A DNA stretch of 64,000 nt, from the NCBI GenBank assembly GCA_946699065.1, contig CAMPDV010001077.1, positions 79,144 to 143,143 on the forward strand, read 5' to 3'. Shown piece after piece: positions 37,270-48,165 of this stretch. Numbering within the stretch: position 1 is the first letter of the stretch; each line of letters opens with the position of its first letter. The notes under the pieces were generated by a model. That model saw only the letters and a program-made list of their open reading frames with translations, searched no databases and was not told the origin of the DNA. The stretch comes from Loxodes magnus. Taxonomy: Eukaryota; Ciliophora; Karyorelictea; Loxodida; Loxodidae. Position numbers and translations under genes: made by a program.

Positions 37270-40200
37270 ATCTTAGTATAGTGATAAAGGAACTGTAATT
37301 GAAAAGTCTGCAAGATAAAAAGTTAATTCTATCTTAATAAAAAACAGTGCTCTAAAAGACAGAGTCATATATCATTTTCTATAGTCCAAATTTTAGTAAA
37401 AAGTAGAGAATGTTGAATGAAGCAAATAATGAACACTAAGAACGTGCTTAGAATTAATATAAAGCGAGGTTTCGAATAATCTCATATTTGTCATTAGTTG
37501 CTTGCCTAGTTGTGTCTATGAATTCATCTAAGAAATATTTGAAAGCATCAAATACTTCCAAACGAGAGATTCTTATTAGTGATGCTAATTTCTCTAAGGA
37601 TTGCTAAAAATTTTGAACTCTTTGATGAAGGTTGTGGAGAACATTAAATTGCTGTCTGATTTCTACTTAACTTCATTGCTAGAATTGCGATATTTTTATA
37701 GTAGGAATTATTTGTTAAACAGAAAAAGAAAAATATATGGTGGATTAATCAAGCTTTGTAAGTTTTTTTACTATATTTTGATGTATATAAATAAATAAAT
37801 AAATTTGATTATAGAGCGCATAGCACTCTTGCTGGTGCACAGCTCTTCAAAAAATGTTTCATTCTGACAAGAATGTTTGTTAATGATAAAATTATTCAGT
37901 ACTGATAAAAATGTTCAATACTGATATAATTTTAGAATAATCGTAATCTTTAATACTTGCTGGAGGTCCAAGGACATGGCAGGATTGTGTCTCATTGCAT
38001 CACTAAAGCAGAGGACGACATGTGTCAATTATGGGTACTTAAATTCCCCACCTCTAATAAAGCTTGCAATATTATTTCTTTTTCGTTCCAGAATTAAAAA
38101 TAAATTAAGCCAAGCCAGAGTCGAAGGTCTAAGAATCCTATGTCTCGAGGTCAAGCCAAAGCAGAGGAAGACATAAAATCGATTATGGGTACTTAGCTTC
38201 CCCAACCTCTGATGAAGCCGTCCCTTGCTGTTCACCTTCGAACAACTATGGCGATTTAATAATATATAATAATAAGCCTGATATCCAGATAAAAATCAAA
38301 GAAACAGAAAAAAATTAAATAGCAAAAATAAAGCATTCCCAGTATGAAGCTTTATCTTTAAAATAAAGTCACATCTTCAAAGATAAAAAGCAAATAAACG
38401 GTTAACTTTTAATCCAGACCTCGTTGGATATAAACTGGAATATTTGAAAAGAAGCTAAATATAATTAAAAGATTATCTGATAAAACTATCATAGATTTAC
38501 AAGAATTCTTACTTTTGAAAGAATTATTTGAGCTAAAGGAATTAAAAAAAGAAAAAATTATAGGAATATCCCAGCAACGCAAGATATTTAAAATTAAAAA
38601 ATCTCAATGAGTCTCCTATTGTTTTTAACATGTGTAATATAATTGCCAAGTAAAACTGACTAATAAAAAATGTTTAACCTGCCTGCCTTTAATTTTTTGA
38701 ATTGCAAGTTTAATCTCGGAGCTACGCTACATTGAGAACTTTAATCTAGCAGTAAAAAGATACTAAACAACTTTTTTTAAAAGGAAAGAAAAATGCAAAA
38801 AAAGTAATAAATCTAAGCTATAAGATTTAAGGATTAAGGAACATGTATCATTTACTTACCTAATAAGTAGAATCTGGAGCTTAAAACAAAAAACATTAGA
38901 TAGATTTATTTTTAAGATTTTCGTAAAAGAAAATAGACAACTTCATATTATTCTTTTTAAAAATTTACAATATTGAGGTTAGGAAGTAGATTTACCTTCA
39001 AAGTAGCTGCTTGCTTATATGAATCAATTAAGATAGTTTAGTTGCTGGCTTAATTTCTTTCAGTTTATCTTCTTAAAATTTCTGTTAAAGAAAGACAAAC
39101 TAAGTGTATGAGCGAGGAACTACATACCAATGAACAGTAAATTGAAATGATTAGAGAAGAAAGCAAGTTCAAACTGACCAAAAAACAACTTTAAAGTACT
39201 AGCCTCAGAGTTAATAAATCCATTAAAGTATTGAATTGATTATTTATTATATTGCAGCTTTATTAGTAGAACTAATAAATTATTAAGATTACTAGACTCA
39301 GTATCTTTAATTAAAGATACCCTAATTCTGTATAATACTTCTTATTTATGTATCTTAATAAACTAACAAGATACATTAAACCTTTAAATATACGATATAT
39401 TTCATTCTAAGCTTTTATTTACAAGAGATTTGCTAATAAGTATCAATAAACTAATTTAAAAATAAAATCTAGCTTTAATACTTTTTATGGTAGTTAATAT
39501 TTTAGGTTTATTTTAGCTTAGAGATATAAGGAAATCAATTAGGGTAATATGATCTAAATGAAGAAAAGGGAAGTTAAGCAGATAGAGCTTTAAAGGATTA
39601 GACTAATAATGTTTTCAAGAGACTAAAGTATGAATGCTTTTGTAATTTTGGGATTTAAATTTATTCTTATTGAATAGTGTAGTGAATGAAGCAGCAAATT
39701 CAAGTCTAAGATATTGCAAAGTTGGAGAAAAAGACAGCAATTTTTATATTCCTTAGAATATAAAAAATAAACGCAACTGAAAATTTTTGATTTATGATAA
39801 TCAAGAAATTGAAAAACTTAAAGAGTATGTAAATTATGCTACTTCGAAAATTTAGATCACAAGCTATTGCATGAATATTTCAATCTAAATTTTATAAAGG
39901 CCATTGAATACTTGTCGTTCTAGAAGGATTTATATTTCTTCGTTTTTTCAAAAGGACAATTCTTAGATTTATAAGTTAAAAGTAGACATTTTGGCAACCC
40001 CTTTGGACATGTGCATTTCTCATTTATTCGCAGCATTTTTATTTAAGACTTTGATTAATTAAATTTTAGTGACTTTTTTTTTATTCATTTAGAAACACTG
40101 GAATTCTATAATTATTTAATTTTTCTGTAAAACTTTTGTTACTCTATTTTATCTATAGAAATACTTGTTAAACCATGCTCAATATCCAATCTGTTACTAC
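37270..40200 (+). pseudogene. Unknown gene X, unit 2 copy, split by a SINE-like element
   Basis: The first part (37270-37790) reads as a helical protein with E-F-I-Q-E-I-F-E-S-I-K and L-K-I-L-N-S-L-M-K. A SINE-like element on the opposite strand then interrupts it. From about 38470 one frame runs through I-I-D-L-Q-E-F-L-L-L-K-E-L-F-E-L-K and on to about 39825 without a break; one A is missing relative to unit 1 (near 39830), after which H-E-Y-F-N-L-N-F and F-L-D-L-Q-V continue in the next frame. This copy is otherwise better preserved than unit 1. Product unknown; several hydrophobic helices suggest a large membrane-associated or repeat protein. Confidence 0.45.
37797..38252 (-). mobile_element. 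SINE-like dimeric retroposon, copy 2, inserted in gene X
   Basis: Reverse-strand copy of the 21471 element: CCATAG plus hairpin at the 38252 end, two CAGAGG...CCTCTG units, the 'atcagta'-type words, and a (TTTA)n tail at the low-coordinate end. Unit 1 keeps the empty site (about 28265-28290, 'gatatatataatatt'). The filled site has similar 'tatataa' words on both sides, consistent with a short target-site duplication. Insertion therefore post-dates the segmental duplication. Confidence 0.7.
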
Positions 40201-41807
40201 TTGAAAGCTTAAATATTTTTAAATATCAAGCATGCCTTTTTGCTGATATTGATTATTTTAATTTATTCAGAAAAAAATGAAATTTAGAAGCTATTTCATT
40301 CTAGATTGCAAATGATATTCTTGAATATTTTAATTAATAAACTTCAATTTAAGATTTAAAACTATTAATTTGTAGGTTTAATTTTTTTCTCACTTTCTTT
40401 ATGTTTATCTAAATCCTTTCTTATTACTACTAAAAACTGTATTCTTTTTAAATCTTATGACTAAAGTTAGCTAGACTAGGATTTATTGTGACATTAATTT
40501 TAGTTTTAAATAACTTATACTAGATAATATAATACTTATATTATCTCATACTTATTACAAATAAGCATATTATATTAAGTTTACTCTTTCTATTAATTCA
40601 GAAAATAATAATAGAAGATATTTAAAAAGCTTTCTTTTTTAAAAAAGCTTATAATTTTCTTAGTATCAAACAAATCGTTTTAATAAAGAGAGTACTAATA
40701 GTGGTAACTATATTTTTTGGATAAGTATAGAATAATAGATTTAAGTTTTTATCTTTAAATAATCTAGAATAATTTAGGTATTATTAATTAGAAATTATAA
40801 TTACAAAAATAACATAAATATAATATTAGTTTGCTATAAAAAGAGAAAGTTATCTAAATGTATTAATTATAACTAATCTAATATCTAAATTAAAGAGAAA
40901 TTAATTAATAACTAATAAAGCTAAAAGGATAAAATATTAAGTATTTTAATAGACATAATTAAACATATTAAAGAATATTTTAATAATAAAATTAAATATT
41001 ACTATTTAATAATTGTAAGATATAATTAGTGATACACCATTTATAGTTAGTTTAAATATTTACTTTCTACTAATTATATTTATTACATTTATATAACATA
41101 TTTTGCTTAGAATCAACATTAAAAGTAATAAATTATATTAGTTTATTATTTTAAGAGAGACCTTTATAAAAAAAAGTTTTAATGAAATAGTAGTAAGAAA
41201 GCGGATAAATAAAAGATTTTATCTTATAAATACTAAAAATGCTTTGTTTTAAACAAATTGACGTTTTTTAATATTTATTTAAGCTAATTAATAAGAAACT
41301 TATTTTATTTCATTTTTTTTAATTAGTAAAAGCTTAAAGAAATCATTTTTTTGATTAAATGTAAGTGAAAAGTAATAATTAATAGCAATAGTTTTTAAAA
41401 AATGGTAATATTTTATTTATCATTTAAAAGGATCTACAACGAAATAAAGTTTTCTTATTAAGAGTCTTTGATTTAAAGTACAAATAAATTTTAATTAATA
41501 AATGTATATTAAAGTTATTATAATAAGGATATAAATTCTTCAATATAAAACTTTTGAAATAATAAATTGTCCTTTCATTTAAAAGTAAAGGATATAAAAT
41601 AATTAAATTGAAAAAGTTTGTACACTATTAGTTTAATATCTCGTCTTGTTTTAAGACAAAAATAGAATTAATAAATCAATTTTTTAGAAGATATTTATAA
41701 GTATGCTTAATAAATAATTTAATTGTTTAATTGTATTGAAATTAAATCAGTAAAATTTATTGAGTTATTTTAATTAATAGTTATTGAAGTAAGTTATAAA
41801 AATTAAA

Positions 41808-42891
41808 ATGGAGAAAAAATAAACGGAGAAAAAAGAAAAGCAATTTACTAAATGTATTTTTTTAAGAAAACTCTTAAGAGTGAGAAGCCACATACTAGGG
41901 AAAATATCTCTACTTCATTTTAAGTATGAAATTCTGCCTAACTTATACTACTAAAAGTTAATAAATAAGATCAGTTATGATCAAAGTAAAGGTATTTCTT
42001 TAATATTTTTTAGACTAAGTCCTCACTGGTCGCACTTTACCTGTTTACTCGGTAGCCATATCAAGTGACTTGAATTGAATTGTATCAGGTTCTGGATATC
42101 CTGAATATTCGATAAAGATCTAAAACTTATAGACTGGTGCTCTCCAAAGAACTATAACGGGACATACTTCATATGTTAACTCAGTAGTAATCTCCTCAGA
42201 CTCTAACTACATTGTATCAGCATCTCATGACAAAACCATAAAGATCTGAAACTTGTAGACTGGTTCTCTCCAAAGAACTTTAACGGGACATACTCACTAT
42301 GTTTACTCGGTAGTAATCTCCACTGACTCTAGCTATATAATATCAGGATCTTCTGACTAAACCATAAGGATCTGAAATTTCCTCAATGGTGATCTCCAAA
42401 GAACTATAATGGGACATACTGATATAGTTTTATCGGTAGTAATCTCCTTTGACTCTAGCTATATTATATCGGGATCTTACTAACCTATAAAGATTTGGGA
42501 TTTCTAGACTTGTCAGCTTGTGCGAACTCTTACTGGGCATTCAGGTTGTGCTTTATCGGTAAAAGTATCTAAGGATAATAGGTATATCATATCAGGTTCT
42601 TATGACAGTACTATTAAGATATGGGACTTCTCTTCTGGTTAGTGTATTCGTACTCTTCAAGGTCATACAGGTGTTGTAACAAATATTCAGTTAAGTGTTG
42701 ATTCAAGTGTTATCTTTTCTGGTTCTGATGACAGAACAATCAAGATATGGAATTTTGATAAGGGTGAGTGTATATAGACTTTGTAAGGGCATGCAGAATC
42801 AATAAATTCTATAGCATTGAGCCTTGATAATAAATGGTTGGTATCGGGAGCTGAGGACAGTACAATTAGAAAATGGAGGGTTTCGAGTTGA
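41808..42891 (+). CDS. Seven-bladed WD40 repeat protein, family copy C
   Basis: ATG 41808, intron 41992-42013 (22 nt), stop TGA 42889-42891; 353 residues. Collinear with A and B, except that blade 4 has lost one codon and its Asp (S-G-S-Y-Q-P-I-K-I-W). In blade 1 the terminal Trp is replaced by TAA, read as Gln (K-I-Q-N-L-Q). Variable sites are again distinct: blade 2 G-H-T-S-Y-V-N, blade 5 G-H-S-G-C-A-L, blade 7 G-H-A-E-S-I-N. The reading frame is preserved throughout despite many substitutions, which argues that the protein is under selection. Confidence 0.87.
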
Positions 42892-43319
42892 GTAACTTAT
42901 GATTTGACTTAATTAAATTTTACGATTAAAGATATAAGATATTGGTTATGCATTTAAATGAATGTTGAAGGGTAATAATGTTTGTAATTTTATGAAGTGT
43001 TTGTTATTTATTTATTAAAAGGTTGTATATTCTTAAATATTCTTGGCTTAAAAAAAAGGTTGAGTAATATAGGTTATTGAAATTAGTGAGGCATACGATT
43101 TAAAGTGGTAATGTTTAAAAATATTTAAAATATAATTTTGTTAAATGAAGACGTATAATAAATAAAGTTTAATTTTATAGATTTATTTTTAAGTTTTGTA
43201 AAAATTTCAGTTGAGTATAAATTTTAATTTTGTTGTGGAGTTGTTAAAATATGATTTATAAGGTTAAAGTTAGTTTATAATTTTGATTATTATTGATTAT
43301 TATTATATATTATTATATC

Positions 43320-43475
43320 GCCATAGTTGTTCGAAGTTGAACAACAAGGGACGGCTTCATCAGAGGTTGGGGAAGCTAAGTACCCATAATCGATTTTATG
43401 TCTTCCTCTGCTTTGGCTTGATCTTGAGACATCTGGTAGTTTGACCTTCAGCACTGGCTTTTATTCTGGAACAAA
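43320..43475 (+). mobile_element. SINE-like retroposon, copy 3, truncated by a LINE
   Basis: Starts CCATAG, hairpin GTTGTTC/GAACAAC, then one CAGAGG...CCTCTG unit and the following TCTGGAAC segment. It stops where the 3' end of the minus-strand LINE begins (about 43476). The LINE inserted into this SINE-like copy, or the two were joined by a deletion. Confidence 0.6.
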
Positions 43476-46150
43476 AGGAAATTATTTAAATTTAAATTTA
43501 ACAAAAAAATTTGTGGTACTTTCAATTTTCAGAATATGTTCTTCCAATTGAAGGTATTATATTGTTTTTAAATGTTATTGTATATCAAGTTTATTGCTCT
43601 TCAGAACTAATTTTCTAGTTTAGGTTTTTTTTTTCTTCTAAGTATTTCCTTTCTTGTTCATTTTCAAGCTAACTTTCATTTTTTTCTATTTTCTGTTGTC
43701 AATCTTCTTCTTCTTCATCTTCGCTATCGTTTTCCTCTTCGTTCCAATCTTCTTCTTCCTCATCATTTTACATCTAATTTTGTTGGACATCTTATTCTTT
43801 GTTTTCTTGTTTTTATTATTCTTCATTCTCTTCATTAAAATTTTCTATTCTTAGATTTGCTTCTTTTTATTATTTCTCGTATTGCTCTTCTTCTTTCTCT
43901 TGTTATAGAATTTCTCGCCTCCTTTTAATAAACATTTGAATGAATATTTTTATTTATTCATCCACCATTTCTATTTTTTTCTTAGGAAAAGAGTTTATAT
44001 ATAGTTAATCGTAACTTATTAGTTTCAAAATATCACATTAACCAATTTTGGAGACCAATCATTCTCTTATATCAATGTAATATATACATTCCATTACATG
44101 TTGGAGAGTGTCATATTCTCCGCATATACAAAAAGGGTTTTCAATAATATAATTTCGATCTTTCAGAGTCTTTCGAAATGCGTAAGACTGGCTTCTAATC
44201 TTATAGATACAAATTATTTCTTTCAAATATTTTTTGTTTAATTTCGTGTATGTTATTTTGGGGAATTATCTTAGGTTTTAAAATTGTTCTGTATATATTT
44301 ATGCAGTAGGCATTCTGCTGAATCTTGAAAGAGCTAATTCAAAATATGTCTTTTATATTTATGTCTACACATATTTACTGAATTAAATTAAGTTGTTATT
44401 GTGCTCTTTATTATCAATTTCTATTTTATAAAATGAGGCCAGTTTCTAAACTTCATCATAATATTGATATCCCTCTTTATAATTATTCTCAAACAATATT
44501 CCAATAGATGATTAAGGTTGATTTTAGCTTTCATTTCTAATCTTAAAGAAAAACCTGAAATACTTAAGAGCCATCATGTGTTTGAATGGCATCCAATTGA
44601 GGTCTACAAAGCATGATTCATTAAACGTATTTCCTGCTGATTAGAAGGCTTTTCTGGCTATTAATCTCATGCTCTTTTCAATTCTGTTCAAGATTCCATT
44701 TATTCCTTACTGCACAGTCCAAGGTATTAAGTCCCCACCGTATTCTGCTTTAGGAAGCGTGAACAGTCTACAAAGCATTTTGAAATTTCAAGGTGTTACG
44801 TTTCTATATCTTGATAATGCAAATACTGCCTTTTTAATTGCTGAAAGATAGTTTGCAGCAACGTATTTGCAATGGTTAATTAGATTCTTCTTTTGGTGAA
44901 GGATCACCCCTAAATATGTGACTTGCTGTTTCTAAATTATTGCTTGGTCTCCTATTTTTAAGTCTAGTTTTGTTTCTTTGCTTTTCTTTTTTAAAAACTA
45001 TAACGTTTCGCATTTGGAGACATTTATTTTAAGAAATGTCTAATTGAAAATGGAGTTTGCTTCATTAATAAGTGACTACATATTTTTTTATGAGTTCGAT
45101 AATAGTATTAAATCGTCAGCTCAACCTCTACAAGTGAACCTATTCTTAAAATTAGCACATCTGAATCCTAATATTTCTCCTTTGTTTTCTATATGTCTAA
45201 TGACAATGTCATAGTATAATAATGCAAGCACAGGTCCATGCGAACTTCCTTACATCACTCCATTGCTAAATTTCAATTTCTTAGAATTTGTTCCGTCTAT
45301 AATAAAGGAAGTAGTTAAGTTATTATAAAATGATTCTAAAGCCAAGATGAGACCTAGTGGTAATTTGACTCTTCTTAGTTATTTAAAAAGAATTCTTCTT
45401 TCAATAGAATCAAACATTTTCTCTACGTCAATTAAAGTTACAATCAGTTTAGTTTTTCCTTTCGCTTGTTTTCGATAAAGATCTATGATTTATTGGATCA
45501 CTCATATTTATTAGGTGGTTTATTTGTTCTTCATAAACCCCATTTAGCTTGAGTGGATTAACTGTCTTTCATAAATTATTGAGTAGAGTCTCTTCGTAAG
45601 GGCCTTATCATATAATTTCAAAATAGTATTGATAAGGGAAATAGGGCGTCAGTTTTTTCAATCGTCTTTACTTCCTTTTTTGAAAATGGGGATTATGATA
45701 GAAGTATTAAGCTCTTCAGGAATCCTTCCAATTCTAAGCATGTTATTTATAAAAGAATGAAGCATCAACGCTAGATAATATCCTGCATATTTTAGCAGTT
45801 CTCCTTTTATTCCATCTGGCCCTGCTGCTTTACCATTAGGAATTAGACTTATAAGTTAGATAATCTCTTCTATTGTAAAAGGATCGAAATTTTATAAGTA
45901 AGAAAAGGGTTAATTTTGAATTTCTATGTTATTTTCATAAATTGCATCTATTTTCTAGTTACTTAGTTCAATCTATTGGTTAGTTAAATTCGAATGCTTG
46001 CTAAATACCTAATTTTCCCATGCTTCTACAAATTAGTCCTTCAATTCCTTATTAAAGTTCATCAAATTTCTTTGTCTAGGGTTAAGTATTTTCTTTGCTT
46101 AAGAAAACATATCTTTTGTGGTTTCATTGAGGAGTAGGAATCAAGGAAAT
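43476..46150 (-). mobile_element. Non-LTR retrotransposon, 5'-truncated, RT-bearing (LINE 1)
   Basis: Minus-strand element whose 3' end is the palindrome-rich tail reading TTAAATTTAAATTTAA on the minus strand at about 43476-43500; the second LINE ends in the same way near 48165-48180. The 5' end breaks within the region preceding the RT domain at about 46150, 14 bp from the start codon of a plus-strand Gag/ORF1-like gene. Endonuclease and any ORF1 are missing. Confidence 0.8.
43522..46150 (-). CDS. LINE reverse transcriptase with C-terminal zinc knuckle, uninterrupted frame
   Basis: One minus-strand frame runs without a shift from about 46150 to TGA 43524-43522 (about 870 codons). RT motifs in order: N-G-K-A-A-G-P-D-G-I (45840-45810), I-I-P-I-F-K-K-G-S, N-W-R-P-I-S-L-I-N (Trp = TGA), T-L-I-D-V-E-K-M-F-D-S-I (motif A), N-G-V-M-Q-G-S-S (motif B), G-W-A-D-D-L (motif C, about 45127) and V-T-Y-L-G-V-I-L. 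A knuckle C-x-C-G-E-Y-D-T-L-Q-H-x3-E-C lies near 44100. A Lys/Arg-rich then strongly acidic Glu/Asp/Gln tail follows. The enzyme would copy element RNA at nicked DNA. Motif C has Trp where LINEs usually carry Tyr or Phe. The frame looks recently active, but the copy is 5'-truncated. Confidence 0.88.
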
Positions 46151-46163
46151 TATTTTTGTGAGC

Positions 46164-46816
46164 ATGGAATAGCTCATTAAATTAGTACTAAACCTCCAGG
46201 AAGAGGTTAAAAAGCTTCACAAGGAGAATACGAAGTTGACAGAGCTGATCTCTCATGGAATTTAAGATGCACTTGATCTTAGAATGGCCAATTAGGAGAG
46301 GGATTGGAATTACTAACGAGAGTAATTTAGTTAGACGAACTCCTAAGTGCAAAAGATTCAAGATTAGAGCTAGCAGATCGAAAATATCTTACAAAGTCAG
46401 AAAAGATCCAAAGCTAGCAAATTCCATTGGAGTATATTCTATCTGATAAGATGGAGATCGAGAAGAATCCTTAAGTTAAGATGAAAACTAATCAAAAACC
46501 TCGGATTGTGAAACTGTGCTACTATTGTAAAAGTAAATGGCACAAATGGAAGAACTGCAGTGAGTTTCGTAAAGTAAAAGAAACTACATGGAAAAAACAA
46601 GTCTAGCAAAGAATAAGAAAGAGCAAGAACCAGATCTGATGTAGAACAAATGGAGAAGTCTACAGATTGAAAAGTAACCTTGAACTGGAAGAATTTGGAG
46701 ATAGAGCTAAAATAAAATATAGTGGGAGATGAAAGATCAGAGGAGCAAGACTCAAGAATCCTAGAACTAGAAACAACCAAGATAAAGATAACTTTAAAAC
46801 TTCTTTTTAGTGGTGA
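46164..46816 (+). CDS. Gag/ORF1-like coiled-coil protein with CCHC zinc knuckle (copy 3)
   Basis: ATG 46164 lies at the start of the coiled coil (N-L-Q-E-E-V-K-K-L); compared with the 13-kb homologue the N-terminal exon is missing, so the gene is 5'-truncated next to the RT fragment. A predicted 26-nt intron (46330-46355, GTTAGAC...CAAAAG, phase 1) is needed to align W-N-Y-Q-R-E-Q-F to S-R-L, matching the homologue; without it the frame is wrong. The knuckle C-Y-Y-C-x4-H-x4-C is at 46517-46558 with Trp = TGG. A basic then mixed tail ends at TGA 46814-46816, inside a hairpin. It presumably binds nucleic acid. It runs opposite to the flanking LINEs and carries no RT of its own. Confidence 0.6.
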
Positions 46817-46830
46817 CTAATTGGCGCCAC
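46810..46830 (+). other. Hairpin overlapping the stop of Gag/ORF1-like copy 3
   Basis: GTGGTG (46810-46815) pairs with CGCCAC (46825-46830) with one G-U pair; the 9-nt loop includes AATTGG. Same place as the hairpins ending copies 1 and 2, with a different stem. Confidence 0.55.
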
Positions 46831-48165
46831 AAAACAATTTAAATAAAATTAAGATTAAAATAATAAGAAATTATACTTACATACAATATTTAACTATAAT
46901 TAAATTACTTTATTTCTTTTATTTAAAACATATTTTAACTAAAACTATCCTTTAATATTATAAATGCTAAAAGATTTAATTTTATTTATCCTATCATTTT
47001 TATTATTTATATATATCAACAATTATATTAGAAAATTCCCATATTTTAGCTTAAAATAATAAAATAAATGATAATTATTAAAATAATTTATTTTAATTTT
47101 TAAAATTAATAATAAAAAATCTTATTTACTATTTAAAAGTTTAAATAATAAGTCATAATAATAAACTATAAGAGTTTAAATATTGAGACATAATTGTATA
47201 ATTATTGGCATTTAACCAGGCAAATTGCACTAAATTTAAAAGTTTACATATTTCATTCATGGTTCTCTTTCACTCTCATCTTGATAAAGAATTTTTAGCT
47301 CATTAAATCTGTTTATGGGTTTTTAATATAATCTATTTTCTCTACCTCTAGTTCTTAAAAATCTGTAATGGTCTTCTAAATATTATTGATGAAATATTTT
47401 TATGTACTTATCTAATTTAATTATCTTATCTTTTGTAAACTATTGATTAATATAGTTTAGTCATATAAAACAATTTTTTTACACTATTTTTCATTAATTA
47501 TTTTAAGTTTATTTAAAAAATTTGTAAATATTTGTAAAAAGATTACGCTTGAAAATGTACTCAAATGTATCAAATTCCTATCTACTTAAGCAAAGTTTAT
47601 TAAATTGAATCTGATATATCGATGATTCAGTTCATATTAAAAATTATAAGTATAAGTAATTAGTTTTTAGATTGAAATAGTTTCTTAAATTAGATGCCTA
47701 TTGTATTTAGCGTATATTATTAAAGAGAAAATGTTTTATATATATTTTATTAATTTAGCAAATCATTTTACTGTTTACATGACTGCATTCTTTAAAGGCA
47801 TTCTTAGAATAAATTTTTTTAATTTAAATATTGCTATGCTTATTAAACTCTTTGAAATAATCAATTATAATATCTATTTGCAAATAATCATAAGTAAGCA
47901 AGGTTTTGATTATCTTGACAATTCTTAATTTTAAAAAAATATTTATCTTACATCAGATTTATTTCTTTGCTCTGATTTTGAGAATAAAGATTAAATGGTG
48001 TAATTTTTATCTTTTTACTAATTAGAATTATTTTTGTTGGATTGGAGCTAGCATTGCTGATATTATAATGAAAGGTAAAAATCAACTAGTATTCCCAACA
48101 CTAGTGCAATATTTAATTATAGATAGCTAATCTAAATCTTTCTCTTACATATGTTGTTCTTAAAT
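46831..48165. other. AT-rich region between two LINE remnants
   Basis: No motif seen that I can assign. A conventional plus-strand open frame at 47701-47928 has no supporting homology and the composition of its surroundings. Confidence 0.4.

Larger units (their letters stand above)
36840..43250 (+). repeat. Segmental duplication block 2, unit 2 (with WD40 gene C)
   Basis: Collinear with 27340-33650. It includes the 1.3-kb WD40 upstream repeat and gene C, and ends in AT-rich simple sequence immediately before a SINE-like element. Confidence 0.85.

Noticed and set aside
38029-38235. Conventional open frames on both strands at 37976-38235
   Set aside because: They lie inside the SINE-like element and reflect its lower AT content, not a protein.
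43654-43854. Plus-strand hydrophobic open frame of 66 codons
   Set aside because: It is the complement of the Glu/Asp/Gln-rich tail of the minus-strand reverse transcriptase.
44669-44851. Plus-strand 60-codon frame, and those at 46255-46446 and 46439-46780
   Set aside because: Off-frame or antisense readings of the RT gene and of the Gag/ORF1-like gene.
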